Shown here piece after piece: positions 36,786 to 47,445 of a DNA stretch of 64,000 bases (the stretch's first letter is position 1; the number at the start of each line of letters is the position of its first letter). The DNA lies in contig CM070721.1 in the NCBI GenBank assembly GCA_036346275.1, positions 7,576,452-7,640,451 on the forward strand, given 5' to 3'. This DNA comes from Otatea glauca (Eukaryota > Streptophyta > Magnoliopsida > Poales > Poaceae). A model generated the notes under the pieces. The model had not been told where the DNA came from. It worked only from the letters and a program-made list of their open reading frames with translations, and did no database searches. Position numbers and translations under genes: made by a program.

Positions 36786-37243
36786 TCATTTACCCATCTC
36801 CCAGATAATGTCACTATCCTCTGCATGCAGCAATTAACAAGAGTAAGAAAATGTGCAAAAATACACGCAATGAAGCAAAATTTGCGCTGTATGCTTTCCA
36901 TAGTACAGTCCAACATTTGAAGTTTCCAGATACAGTAGTACTGTAAGAAAATAAAGTGAGTGGCTCCACCTGCCGTGAAATGCAGTAATATACCTTTGAT
37001 CTTTTTGTTTATCCAAACCTCAAGCAGCATCCCTACACCAACCCCAGCAACACACGCAGCACCATAGATTGCCAAGGCAGAAGGCAAAGATCGCCGAGGC
37101 AGAAAATAACAGTCAGGGACTTGTCTGATTTTCTTCGGAAGACGCTTCTTAATAACTGGTTGACTTGATTCAGTAGTCAGTGCACCGCCCACAGTCTTCC
37201 AGTCCACATTCTTCAGCATATCTTTTGAGTCTTCACGACCCAT
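36786..37243 (-). CDS. Small single-pass membrane protein, 94 residues, unknown function
   Basis: Two coding exons: 37243-36994 and 36820-36786. The intron has a GT donor at 36993-36992 and an AG acceptor at 36822-36821. The protein opens MGREDSKDMLKNVDWKTVGG, has a basic segment (VIKKRLPKKIRQVPD), one hydrophobic helix at about residues 60-78 (SALAIYGAACVAGVGVGMLL) followed by EVWINKKIKEDSDIIWEMGK. I chose the ATG at 37243 over an in-frame one 42 codons upstream because an acceptor-like ggcag at about 37252-37256 precedes it, so the upstream residues are probably intronic. It looks like a conserved plant protein, but I do not know a function. The helix with flanking basic residues fits an organelle or endoplasmic reticulum membrane anchor; this is a guess. 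Confidence 0.72.
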
Positions 37244-38094
37244 CCTGAAACTGCCTATGCATAAATGGTAATCAGAATGGATCTCCAGTTTCTCCACAAA
37301 TAATCTGAAAGATGCTACATTTAAATTCCTGAAGAACAGAAGAATATAAACAATGGAACACAAACTCATCCCGGCAGCAGATGTTAAGAAGGATAACTAA
37401 CACAAGTACAGTATCAGGTTAGAGTTGGATGAGCATATGTCAATCATCACCAGACCTTCCAATACAACCAAATCATCACAGGCTCACAGCATAACAAAGA
37501 AATGAACTAGCAAAACCTTTAGATAGTTGAAAACAAGTGAATTGGTATTATCTACAGAGGCAAGATCTCCAAGCTACATGCTTTAGGATCTCCCACATCT
37601 GGCCATTTGGGCCCGCAGACCGCACTGTTAGCGTCACCTGATTAATGTGAGACTAACCGTTGCTAACTGGCTTTGCTTTCGCAGGCTGCTGTAACTGTAT
37701 TCAGTTCATAATCGTCCCACCGCCGACAACAACAACAGCTACTAATTTAGTTCCTCAAAAATTCCAAGAACATGCAACGAGGCACAGTGGTATATCTACC
37801 ACATTACAAACATCAAACACACAGCGATCCAATGCTTCCACGCTTATTCTACTTGGGAATACTCGGAGTCGGAGCCAAGCTTGCTCCACGCGTCCTAGAA
37901 AGGCCTCCCACGCGATCGATCGGCCGATCAATTCCCAGAAAGAGACCAGTTCCCTTATCCTTTGGAGCGGAAAGCGCCAGAGCAGATCGGCGAAAGCGAA
38001 CAGGAGGCGGGGGAACCAGCGAGTACTAGCACTACAGATCTCAAACCGCCGTAAGAGTAGAAGAGGCAAGAGGCGGGGACGGACCGGGACGTAC

Positions 38095-38205
38095 CGCTCG
38101 CTTGGGAGACGGAGAGAAGGCCGAGGCGGCGGCGGCGGCGGTCAAGGAGCGACCCAGGCGCCAGGCGAAGCGTCTACGCGGAAAGGCACGGGCTGGCCTG
38201 AGCCT
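38095..38205 (-). other. Likely 5' UTR exon of the small membrane-protein gene
   Basis: GC-rich leader with a (GCC)n run at about 38118-38137. It ends at a good splice donor on the minus strand (cg|gtacgtccc, exon end 38095). An intron of about 840 bp would join it to the coding exon near 37252. Inferred from donor and acceptor only. Confidence 0.4.
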
Positions 38206-38378
38206 GACCGACCAGCGCAGGGCTCTTCGGCGGCTAAGCTAGCGGCGCGTCGTGGGATCTGCGGCCCAGACGGCCAGTAGAGATCAAGCGCGGCCCAGGA
38301 GGGAGCGCCGACGAGCAGATCACGGGCCTGGAGCCCGTGCAGCGAGCAGCCTGGGAAAACTCACGTGGACGTCAGGTT

Positions 38379-38758
38379 GGAATTATTTTTTTTAATAGTA
38401 GTTTTTTAATAAAAAATTACAGAAATAATATGCCGAATTAAAGAATTACAAATATACACCCTTGTCGCAATTTGAATTGACAACAGGTTTCTGTCAGAAA
38501 TAATATGCCGAATTAAAGAATTACAAATATACACCCTTGGCAGCGAGTTTACATGCAATTGAAGAGAGTCTCTGTCACCGTTTCAATTAGCGACAGAGAG
38601 TTGCGACCGTTGGCGACAACTCTCTATAGCTGTCTATAACCATTTGCGACAGAATCTTTGTCGCCATTTGAATTTGGCGACAGATATTTGTATTTTTTTT
38701 AATTTAGCATAATATTTCTGTAATTTTTAATTAAAAATATTATTTCAAAAAAATTCCC
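38379..38758. mobile_element. Foldback MITE with 8-bp target duplication
   Basis: Ends ggaattattttttttaatag and its inverse (ttaaaaat..caaaaaaattccc), flanked by gtcaggtt at 38371-38378 and 38759-38766. The interior has many gcgacag/ctgtcgc words and a 44-bp direct duplication (38421-38464 and 38496-38539, agaaataatatgccgaatta). It does not encode protein. An 8-9 bp duplication fits hAT or Mutator groups. Confidence 0.85.
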
Positions 38759-39538
38759 GTCAGGTTAGGCCGTAAAAAAAACTCTAGCCTCGCGAGCTAC
38801 TTGAGTTCGGTTCTAGGCTTGAGAGCTCCACCGAGCCGAGCTCAAATAGCTCGTGAGCCTGATAAATTTACGAATTACTTATTATATATTACTACACATT
38901 AACTATTACCGAGTTTACTCGAACTAAGCTCGAGTTTAAGTATGTTTTGTCGCTAAAAATTAGTGTATATTGAATTGTTGATTATTACCGAGCTTATTCG
39001 AGCATAGCTCAAGCCGAAGTTCAAACTTGGATCTTAACTTAGACTCACTTGAGCTCAGCTCGAGCTTTTAATCTACGTTGTCTTTTTCATATTTGTCTAT
39101 GTTTCTGACACTAAACGTTTTGTGTTGACACGGAGAGATTACAGCCGTTGTACATGACCGCCATGTCATACCAAAGAGGCGATACCGGATGTATATTGGG
39201 GCAGTCGCGGTCAATCTGTGGTAGGCTGATGCATCATTTTAAATTTTTTACGCTACAGCACATTTTACAGCTTTTTTCAATATGATCTAATATAAGTGAA
39301 AAATCATGTAAAAATATAGAAAATAATGAGGAGGAGCATGCCCTAGGCACGGAGGCAATGCGCGTGCTTTCATCTTTATCCTTGAGCTGCGACAATTGAA
39401 AGTTGAAGCAGGCAACGTAACCGATCAGCGTCATAGTGTCTACGTTCTTGAATACAAAATCACACTAAAAAGTTATCCGGATGGATAGAGATTAGGTCTA
39501 TATTGAGTTGTATGCACCAACCAACTCATAAAAAAGAC

Positions 39539-40124
39539 GAGTTTTTTTTAAATAATACATTTTTAAAAGTATTTGCGACATTAATACGTCGGATTTTTTT
39601 TATATAAAAATAATACTAAATCGCCCAACCGGTTGGAGAAATTAGAGTAGTAGCTAGATGGTTCGGCGAAAATACTATTTTTGCCACACCATTTGGCGAA
39701 AAAACTTTAATTACGCCATTAGCATCGTCTGACAGAGCAATCGGACAGATCAGCCTATTTTCGCCACACGGTATGGCGAAAATAGTATTTTCGCCATACG
39801 GTTTGGCGACAACCTATCTTCGTCAAATCGTGTGGCGAAAATAGCCTGTTTTTTTTTTAAAATAATACATGGTTTGGCTATTTTCGCCATACCATATGGC
39901 AAAAATAGCCTGATATGTCCGGTTGCTCTGTCAGGCGATGCTAATTACGCAATTAACGTTTTTTCGCCAAACAGTGTGGCGAAAATAGTATTTTCGCCGA
40001 ACCATCTGGCTACTACTCTAATTTCGCCAACCGGTTGGGCGAACTAGTATTATTTTTGTAAATTTTTTCCCCGGCGTATTAATGTCGCAATTACTTTTAA
40101 AAAATGTATTATTTAAAAAATTCC
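39539..40124. mobile_element. Long foldback element built of TTTCGCCA/TGGCGAAA palindromes
   Basis: Left end gagttttttttaaataatac and right end gtattatttaaaaaattcc are inverted, and complementarity continues inward through gcgacattaatacg, caaccggttgg, agtagtagc and gatg..tctgacagagcaa. Flanking duplications are taaaaaagac at 39529-39538 and 40125-40134. The arms contain about eight copies of a smaller palindrome, tttcgcca-n(8)-tggcgaaaa. The 9-10 bp duplication suggests a Mutator-type mobiliser. Non-coding. Confidence 0.88.
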
Positions 40125-40134
40125 TAAAAAAGAC

Positions 40135-41810
40135 TAAACGGGTAAGAAAAGACCAGTAATTCACTTATACTACACAATTGCAAGATGGGTGCATTGTTTA
40201 GCACTATCTTGATAAGAACAGCTGATCCTGGCCCGTTTGAACAAGGCCTTAGTGCGGAGCCTACGTGGCTAGTGTTAGTAGTGACTTTGACAATTGGATT
40301 TCATACGTATTTTCTGTACAAATGTTCGTGCGGATAGCTAGTCCAAATCACAGTTTCGGTTGCAAGCCCCAACGGTTGAATCTATATATACTAGTATAGT
40401 GCCTGTGCTAACGTTACGACAGCAGTACCCTACTTATCAATTACTAAATGAGAAGATAAGTATAAATACAACACTTAATAATAAAAGAGAAATTTAGAAT
40501 TTTAAATGAATTTAGAAAGAAAAACGAAACTAAATGGAGGTCGAATGGGCGAAAACAGGCTCCCAAAAGATTTTAAATCAAGAAAGAGAAAGAAAAAAAT
40601 AATTTTTTGATTTTAGATTATTTTTTTTGCAGCTTCCACAGAGAGCACAGCGTGCTCTTTGGGCTTGGCCAGCGCAAGGGGGAGGGAAGGCCAGGGGTGG
40701 TCAGCCGATCGCAGATGGGTCAAGATCAGTGCGGCGAGATCGCCAAGACCGGCGCTGAGGGAGGAGTCACTTGCGGTGAATTTCGCCGGGAAAGATGACG
40801 GTGATGGCTTGGGTTACCTCCAAAATCCGGCGATCTTTACAAGAGGGAGCACTTGGAGATTTACGCAATGCGATGGGGTGGAGAAGAACTCGCCGGCTTT
40901 TATAGCCCCAAAACAAGCATATTTATGGAAACCATAATTTGAGATCAAATCAGATTGGGAGGAAATTTTGGCAATAGAACACGAAATTTGGGGAATTAAC
41001 ACCATAGATGGAAAGAGGAGATTTGGTGCGGGATTGATGGAGCTTTGGAGCTTCTTTCTTGCTTTAATGGAGGGAGGGAAGAGAAGAAGCTTCTGGGTTG
41101 CAACTAGAAGAAGCTACAGGTGAGTTGCCTTCATTTTTTTTAAATATAGAAGTTTTTTTGAAAAGATAGCACATTAGGTTAAAAAATTCTAGAAAAATTC
41201 TCAAAAAAACTTTTGATTATTTTGTACTTAATAAAATTATTTTCACAAAAAATTAAATTATAAATTTGCCGAGGCACGGCGGCCATGCGAGGTCGTGACC
41301 AAAGAACCTCGCCGCGTCGGCAAAGCCACCGATGGCGACACCGTGGAGCCATTGCAGACTGCGTTCTCCGGTCGCCACGCCCCATCTCCCGGTTTCCTTT
41401 TCCCAACACGTAATGTATGGTCCTTTCCTTTTTAAGGACGTTTGTTTCCTTTTCCTTGAATCCAAGACGTTTGTTTCCTTTTCCTTGTTGATGCTGGAGG
41501 TGAGGGAAGGTCTGTTGTGGGTAACAGGGATGATTTCGGAAAAATATGAAAAAATAAAATGTGCTCGCCGACCGCTGGATCCGCAAGGAAAAAAAAGATA
41601 AAAATTAAACAAGGCTTTCGCAAATTACCGGTTCCGCGAGAAAAAATTGAAAAAAATTAAGCAGTACTCATAGACAGTTGGTTCCTTAGGTAAAAAATAA
41701 AAACAAAAATTCAACGCTCTCCGTGAACTGAAATTAGGCTCTATGGAGCTAGATCCGTAAAAAAGTCTCGAGAAGGGTCATATTCGAAAAAAAAATATGA
41801 TCACAATGCC
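40135..41810. other. Intergenic, no gene seen
   Basis: Short open frames exist at 40,600-41,000 and 41,180-41,610 but show no domain, splice structure or codon pattern that I trust. 41,420-41,490 contains two close copies of gacgtttgtttccttttcct. Confidence 0.4.
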
Positions 41811-41818
41811 AGGACAAT

Positions 41819-42038
41819 AAAAAATTCAAGTCTTGTTTCCTTGTATGTGGATCCTCCCTGTTTATTTCCTTGTTTGATTCACCCTCCTTCTAAATATGTA
41901 GTGCGTACAATTTTGGCTAGTAAAAAATTCAAGTCTGGTTTCCTTGCATGCGGATCCTCCTTATTTATTTCCTTGTTTGATTCGCTCTCCTTCCAAATAT
42001 GTAGGTGGAGAGGTCTGTTGTGGGCCACAGGGATGATT
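41819..42038. repeat. Imperfect ~104-bp tandem duplication
   Basis: aaaaaattcaagtcttgttt..ggatcctccctgtttatttc..ccttctaaatatgtag at 41819-41902 recurs at 41923-42005 with about ten differences. The following ggtctgttgtgggccacagg matches ggtctgttgtgggtaacagg at 41508-41527. Confidence 0.75.
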
Positions 42039-42049
42039 AGACACACTAA

Positions 42050-44371
42050 ATAACGGCTATGGGATGTGGATGAGTAAAACTGAGGAAAGATCTGAGACAT
42101 TCATTTTGATGAATGCAAGTTTCTGGAGACGTTTTGCTGGGTGTACGAACATTGGGCCATCTCTAATGAGATGCATTATTTAGGGTGGACGTAGGAAAAA
42201 TTACTTATGTGCATTATAAAGGGGTATAGATCTATGCAGTATTTTTCATTGAAAATTTATTTTTTAAATAAAGAATTCCTATCGCCGTTAAAATTATTTT
42301 TTAAAAAAATTAAAGCTTTTTTTCTTAATTGAGGGAATGACCGCGACAAAGTGCAGGATTCTAACTAATTGCATAAGTTTTTGTCCAGGAGTACAATGTA
42401 AGAGCTATTTTCAAACCGAAGATACAAGGACATCCAAATTAACGCCTCCGCACTGCACTGTGGAGCACTGCCATTTTTTTTTTCATTTCTGGGCATGGAT
42501 TTACCCGTAGAAATTTGACTCTTTTCGCACGCGCTCTGCCACCGCGACTGCTCTGCCTTCTATTCTACCTCGTTACTGCTGCTCTAGTGCCCTGCGCTGC
42601 AGTTGTCTGTTTTTAACAGCGCCGCTTTACCATTTTGCTGCCCATTTAATGCCTCTGCACTGCACTAGTAGTAATTGTAGCCGGGCGGCCGTCTGCTGCC
42701 GCTCTGCGAAGCTGCAGTCTCCAAGTAAATTCGGTCAGAATCAGACAGTTGCTGCTTGAGATAACGTTGCCTGGTTCCCGTATTTTCTTCCCTCTCCGAA
42801 TTTGGGATGAAACAAAATTAAGAGCAAACCCATGCTAAAAGCACCTCGAGTTTATCTGTTTTCGCAGTTTTTTTTTCATTTAAGTCTCCTATTCATCCAC
42901 CCACTGACAACACAAGATCAACGGGATTTGATCCTACGAGGCCACGATCTTTTTTAGGACCTTTTGATTCGCAAGATTCTAAAATTGTATGAATAGAAAA
43001 AAGTATAGGGTTGCAATACCGTAGACTCTGGAATTTTATAGAATTGAAAACCGCAGGAACAGTTGTTGAATAGATGTCATTCTATGTTCTTGTATTCTCA
43101 CTAAGACACATCTACAAAGACTACTTATCTCTCTTCATTATATCTTTGGATAAGGTGTATCTTACTCTAGTCCATATAGCAAATGATATTAGAAATAGCT
43201 AAAGGGAGAAGTATAGAAAGAAAAATAGTAAAAGGTCATCTCGAAATTGCAGAATGACATGTAGATAGGAGCAAATTTTGAAAACTAAAATGTCATGTAT
43301 TCACGAATGAATAGAGTATTTGATCGCATCATAGAAAAATGCAAGAATTTAAAAATTAAATGTAAATTGATTTGAGAGAGAGTAGAGAGAGGAAGAGAGA
43401 AGATGCATTAGAAACTCTCAAAGGAACTTGTAACCTGAGCTTAGACCTCCTGCTAGAATTCCTTCAAAACTTACAGAAATTTTTTCTATCTATGAAATTC
43501 ATTTGTATCAATCCTACAAATCAAACACCACTCTTAGGAAATTTTCCTTTAAAATTCCGTTGAATCAAAGAGGCCCTTAAGTATTAGGATAACTGCACTT
43601 ATCAACCTTTCACTTCGCTGGTAACAAAAGGAGGAGATAAAAGCTTCGAAAAAGTGTTTAGAACACAAGAATTCCATTAGAATTTTTACATGACCTCCAA
43701 AACGAGAGTACAAATCTATTAGAAGACTAACAAGTCCCACTAGCAGAATCCAAATCTTCAACGATCCAGCACAAGCAGCAGCATCGCAATTCAAGCAACT
43801 GGACAGCAGAGCCGGTTCACGTGCAATCGGTAGTGCGATTGCAACTTAAGCAGTCCACTACCGGCCGTCCTCCGATCTAACTCCGAGGGCTTACGTTCAT
43901 CCATAACTATTGCAAGAATCTGAGCCCTTCATGCAGCCGATCCCGTCCCTGGACAACATAAGTACATAACCAGTACACAACCAAACAGGACAGGCCTCGC
44001 ACTTGGATTCCTGAAAATTTTCCTCAATGGAGCAAACCGAAACATTACTTGCACACAGACAGAATCACCCTGCTACGACATGCACACACCGAAGCTTCCG
44101 GTTTTCTGAACGCGCGGGCGCGCGACCGAGCACGTACGGCAGGACGCTGCACGCGCTCTGATCCGCGCGCGTGGAGCCAAGAGTTACACCACTTCACCCC
44201 GCGCAGAGCGACGAGACGACCCACCCATGCAACCCTGCAAGGACACGCACACTGGTTCCTGCAGGCTGCGGCGAACTAACCACCAGCACGAACTGACGCA
44301 CCATAACTAGCGAGCTGCTACGCGCGTACGGCGTGGCATGCAGCATGGCGTACGTGGATGCTCTCGGCGTG
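42050..44371. other. Intergenic and 3' flank of the POLAR-like gene
   Basis: No supported gene. 42,930-43,570 (ttttgattcgcaagattcta ... ggaaattttcctttaaaatt) has the look of an eroded MITE but without clean ends. 43,900-44,371 is GC-richer and probably includes the 3' UTR of the gene at 44372-45771. Confidence 0.4.
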
Positions 44372-45771
44372 TCATCTGAGCCGGCGCGACTCGTCCCGGC
44401 GGTGGGAGACGAGCTTGGCGGCGTCGCGCCACCACACGACCTCGCGCTCCTTCTCGTGGAGCCGCCGCTGCGCGCTGTCCAGCGTGGACTCCAGCTCCAC
44501 GATGCGCTCCTGCTGCCGCTTCTGCAGCAGCTCGTGCAGCCGCCGCTCCAGCGCCCGCGCCGACACGCCCCCGTGCGGGGGGCTCTTCTCCACGTCGTAC
44601 CCCTGCTCCTCCTCGCCAGCCTCCTCCTCTTCGGCGTTGCCTTCTGCCACGTCGTCGTCGTCGTCGTCCTTGACACCGTCGTCGTCGACGCAGCTCCTCG
44701 ACGGGCTGTCGGAGACGTTGCTTTTCGTCTTGCTCTGCAGCAACGGCAACTGGTGAGGGTACGTATATCGTCAGCAAACGTAAGTGCATAGCGCGCGTTT
44801 TTCGGGGTGCATGTTGTACTTCGAGTCCTTGCATAGGAGTGATGCCTTTTTTGCCGTGCACGGCGCACTGCAGGCGGTTCAGCTCGACTTGGAGCTCCGC
44901 CTCCATCTGGTCCATCACGACGACGGTGCGGCCGGGAACCAGGTTGTCTCGCGCGGCGCAGACCGCCGTCCGGGAGCAGTTGACATTGCGTCCTCGGCGG
45001 CCGGGCAGGCGATGGGGTCCTTGATCATGGTGGTGCTGCTGCCGCCGTTGGATTCTTGGGAGCTGGAGGAAGCAGAGTCCTTCTTCCTCTGCGTCGTCTC
45101 CTTCCTGATCTCGGAAACGAGCGCCTCCATCTGCGCGCGCAGCTCCACCATCTTGTTCAGATCCACCGCGCTCTTGGACAGGAGCAGCACGAGGCTCGCC
45201 GCCAGGCCAAGGTTCATGGACATCAGCTCCTCCTCGGGTTTCTTCTTCCCTGCAGAAGTCATCCATAATTCGATCACCATTGACAGTTCAACATCTCGAA
45301 TTCTCCTCTCAGTTTGGTGCATTGCTCTGAATTATATACGTATTATCTGTGATTGCACTGCGTTACACCTCAACAATACGTACCTACAGAACTTCGCGGC
45401 GTCTCGACGGGCAGCTCCGGCGCCCGCTCCACGACCTTCACCCGTGGGGTGGCCGCCGCCTGCTCGACGCCGCCCTTCCTCTCCTCTCTCCCGCCGCCAC
45501 CACTGCCGCTGGAGCTGTACCGCCGCGGCAGCCGCACCCGGCACCCGAACCCTCCGTTGCCACCATCCCCCCGCTGCAGGATGCGCGACAGCAGCGACCG
45601 CGGCGACTGGCAATCGGCCACGCCATTGCCGCTCGCGGTCCTCGCCAGGAGCGCTCGAATGGAGGCCGGCGAGGAAGATATCGCCGCGAGGCGCGGCGGC
45701 GGAGGCAGAGGCAGCGCCTCCGCCCCCGCTCCACCTCCTCCCACTCCAGAACCCCTCACTGATCTCTCCAT
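44372..45771 (-). CDS. POLAR-like coiled-coil protein, with apparent frameshift in exon 2
   Basis: Exon 1 45771-45384, exon 2 45249 to about 44862, exon 3 44749-44372. The protein starts MERSVRGSGV; the first 129 residues are Ala/Pro/Gly-rich with SPRSLLSRILQRG and GCRVRLPRRY. Exon 2 has a hydrophobic stretch (MNLGLAASLVLLLSKSAVDL) and a coiled coil (NKMVELRAQMEALVSEIRKE). Exon 3 has an acidic linker (DDDDDDVAEG), then LERRLHELLQKRQQERIVEL and EKEREVVWWRDAAKLVSHRR. This order matches grass proteins related to POLAR, a polarity protein of asymmetric division in stomatal precursors. Within exon 2 the frame giving IKDPIACPAAEDA must change to reach NCSRTA and VMDQMEAELQVELNRLQ, so one base appears lost near 44985. 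The exon 2 donor (gtgcac) is weak. If the shift is real the allele is truncated. Confidence 0.75.
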
Positions 45772-45870
45772 TGGCGCGCAGCGCGTGCGTGTGCGAGGAA
45801 GAAACAGAGGAATTCGAATTCTTGGACGCCTCGTTCTCCGACGACGACGCTCGTGCGTATTTATAGGAGA
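45772..45870 (-). promoter_or_regulatory. 5' UTR and TATA box of the POLAR-like gene
   Basis: Minus strand cctataaatacgc (TATA at about 45857-45864) lies about 90 bp before the ATG. The intervening leader is short and GC-rich. Confidence 0.6.
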
Positions 45871-45949
45871 AGAGGATCCCATCCGAAGGCGCGGCAAGTT
45901 TAAATCCTACTCCACTCCTTCCAAAAAAAAGACCAAATGCTGGTGTTAA

Positions 45950-46511
45950 TTAATACGATAATTTTGGAAGCTTGTGGCATTGTGGGTGGGTGCAACGAGC
46001 GAGCTGATGAGCTAATGGTGATGGCCCCGGGTAATTGAAGGAGCAGAAGGAAATTAAGTGCGCGGGCGAGCAACCCATGTTGATTCTGCAGGGAAAAAGC
46101 TGGTACGTACTAGTGATCACTGACCAGTGACACTACTGGCAGCTTCCATTTTTACCTTTTGCTTTTGAAAAGGAACTGTGAATTCTGCTTCTTACTGACC
46201 ACCGCGCGTGGCTGCCGGCCGAGCAGGGCAGCCGCCGAACTGCATGGCCAGGGAATTTGAAGTATGAGACACTGGCTTTGCTAGTGTAGTAGTAGTTAGT
46301 CCTACATGGCAGTGCTTCACACTGCTGCTGCTTCTCCGAAAAGAATATTGCACGTAGGTAGGTAGGTAGGCAGGATCTTATTCGAGGCTGGAGCTAGGTG
46401 TCCAGAGCCGTCGGATTGAGCCTTGGACCGATAAGATCAGGCGAGCTGACGGGCCAAAAAAAAATGTTTGTGTCCTACGGAAAACTTCTAAGCATGTGGG
46501 TTTTTTTCTTG
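45950..46511. other. Upstream region of the POLAR-like gene
   Basis: No gene or transposon boundary recognised. Contains a short (aggt)n run, gtaggtaggtaggtaggc, at 46355-46372. Confidence 0.35.
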
Positions 46512-46521
46512 CATAACTCGA

Positions 46522-46820
46522 CGCGATCATTTTTCTAATTTTCTTTATCTCGTTTTATTAATCTAGTCCTTTCTCAAGCAAAATTACAAATTTGACTTCC
46601 TTCTCACCGAGGAACATACCTCCCGCACTCCTCTACCGCAGTCTCCCGCGCTCGTCGACCGCGGCAGGCCACCGCTCTTGTACTCTTCAAGCGTAACAGG
46701 CGATAGGTGTTACTTATCGCGCCTTCCGCAGTGGAGGAGGGAGACTAGATTTGTAATTGTACTCTGAAAGAGGTTAGATTTGCAAAAAAAAATAGAAAGA
46801 CTAGAAAAGTGATCACCTCT
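46522..46820. mobile_element. Mutator-type MITE with 10-bp target duplication (type copy of the family)
   Basis: Flanked by cataactcga at 46512-46521 and 46821-46830. Ends cgcgatcatttttctaattt and the inverse of agaggtgatcacttttctag. Next inward on both sides are ttacaaatttgacttc-like and gtttagatttgc-like words. The centre is gataggtgttacttatcgcg, itself nearly palindromic. Non-coding, 299 bp. A 9-10 bp duplication is diagnostic of Mutator-like elements. Confidence 0.85.
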
Positions 46821-46968
46821 CATAACTCGATTCTATGTTTTGATTTATGATTGAACAGCACACGAGACTAGCTGCTTATGCCGAACGCATAGGATGATGG
46901 TAAGGGAATTCTTCCAAACCTACAGGCTCGAAAATTTTCAAATACAAGGGTTGTAAAATCTCGATCAG

Positions 46969-47180
46969 GAGACAATCAGGCACGTACCCTACAGCATGTG
47001 CTATCGCGGAAAAGGTTCTTATTAATACTAACACCCAAGATTAATTACCGTGTGAAATTCAAACTGAACCCGTGGAGACAATCAGGCACGTACCCTACAG
47101 CATGTGCTATTGCGGAAAAGGTTCTTATTAGTACTAACACCCAAGATTAATTACCATGTGAAATTCAAACTGAACCCGTC
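46969..47180. repeat. 106-bp near-perfect tandem duplication
   Basis: Copies at 46969-47074 and 47075-47180, opening gagacaatcaggcacgtacc, with only about three differences seen. Non-coding. Confidence 0.88.
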
Positions 47181-47214
47181 GAAGAATTAAATGGAAGCCA
47201 TGAACGGTAGAACA

Positions 47215-47445
47215 GTACTCCTCGATCCAAATTTACAGCGCATTTTTCTTGGTACATAGACTAAGAATATATTAAAAATGACTAGACTACCCCTAATTAT
47301 TATGTTTAAGTACTATATTCACTGCATTTATATAGAGAATATCAAATATGGATATTTATTAGCGGTATAGGGAATATCACACTAATTTGCATTGGAGCAT
47401 GAAATACGTTATATATTTATAGACAATACTATTAAAAAATGAGAA
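47215..47445. mobile_element. Diverged Stowaway-like MITE
   Basis: Starts actcctcgatccaaatttac and contains catagactaagaatat, ggatatttattagcggtata and tgaaatacgttatatattta, words shared with the copy at 59280-59548. The right end is eroded. Confidence 0.45.

Noticed and set aside
37660..38280. 206-codon plus-strand frame
   Set aside because: Overlaps the presumed promoter and leader of the minus-strand small gene; the translation is low-complexity Arg/Gly/Ser-rich without a domain.
44307..45866. Long frames (224-360 codons) in several frames over the POLAR-like gene
   Set aside because: GC-rich exons leave several frames open. Only the minus-strand frames with the coiled-coil motifs match a known family; the arginine-rich alternatives are shadows.
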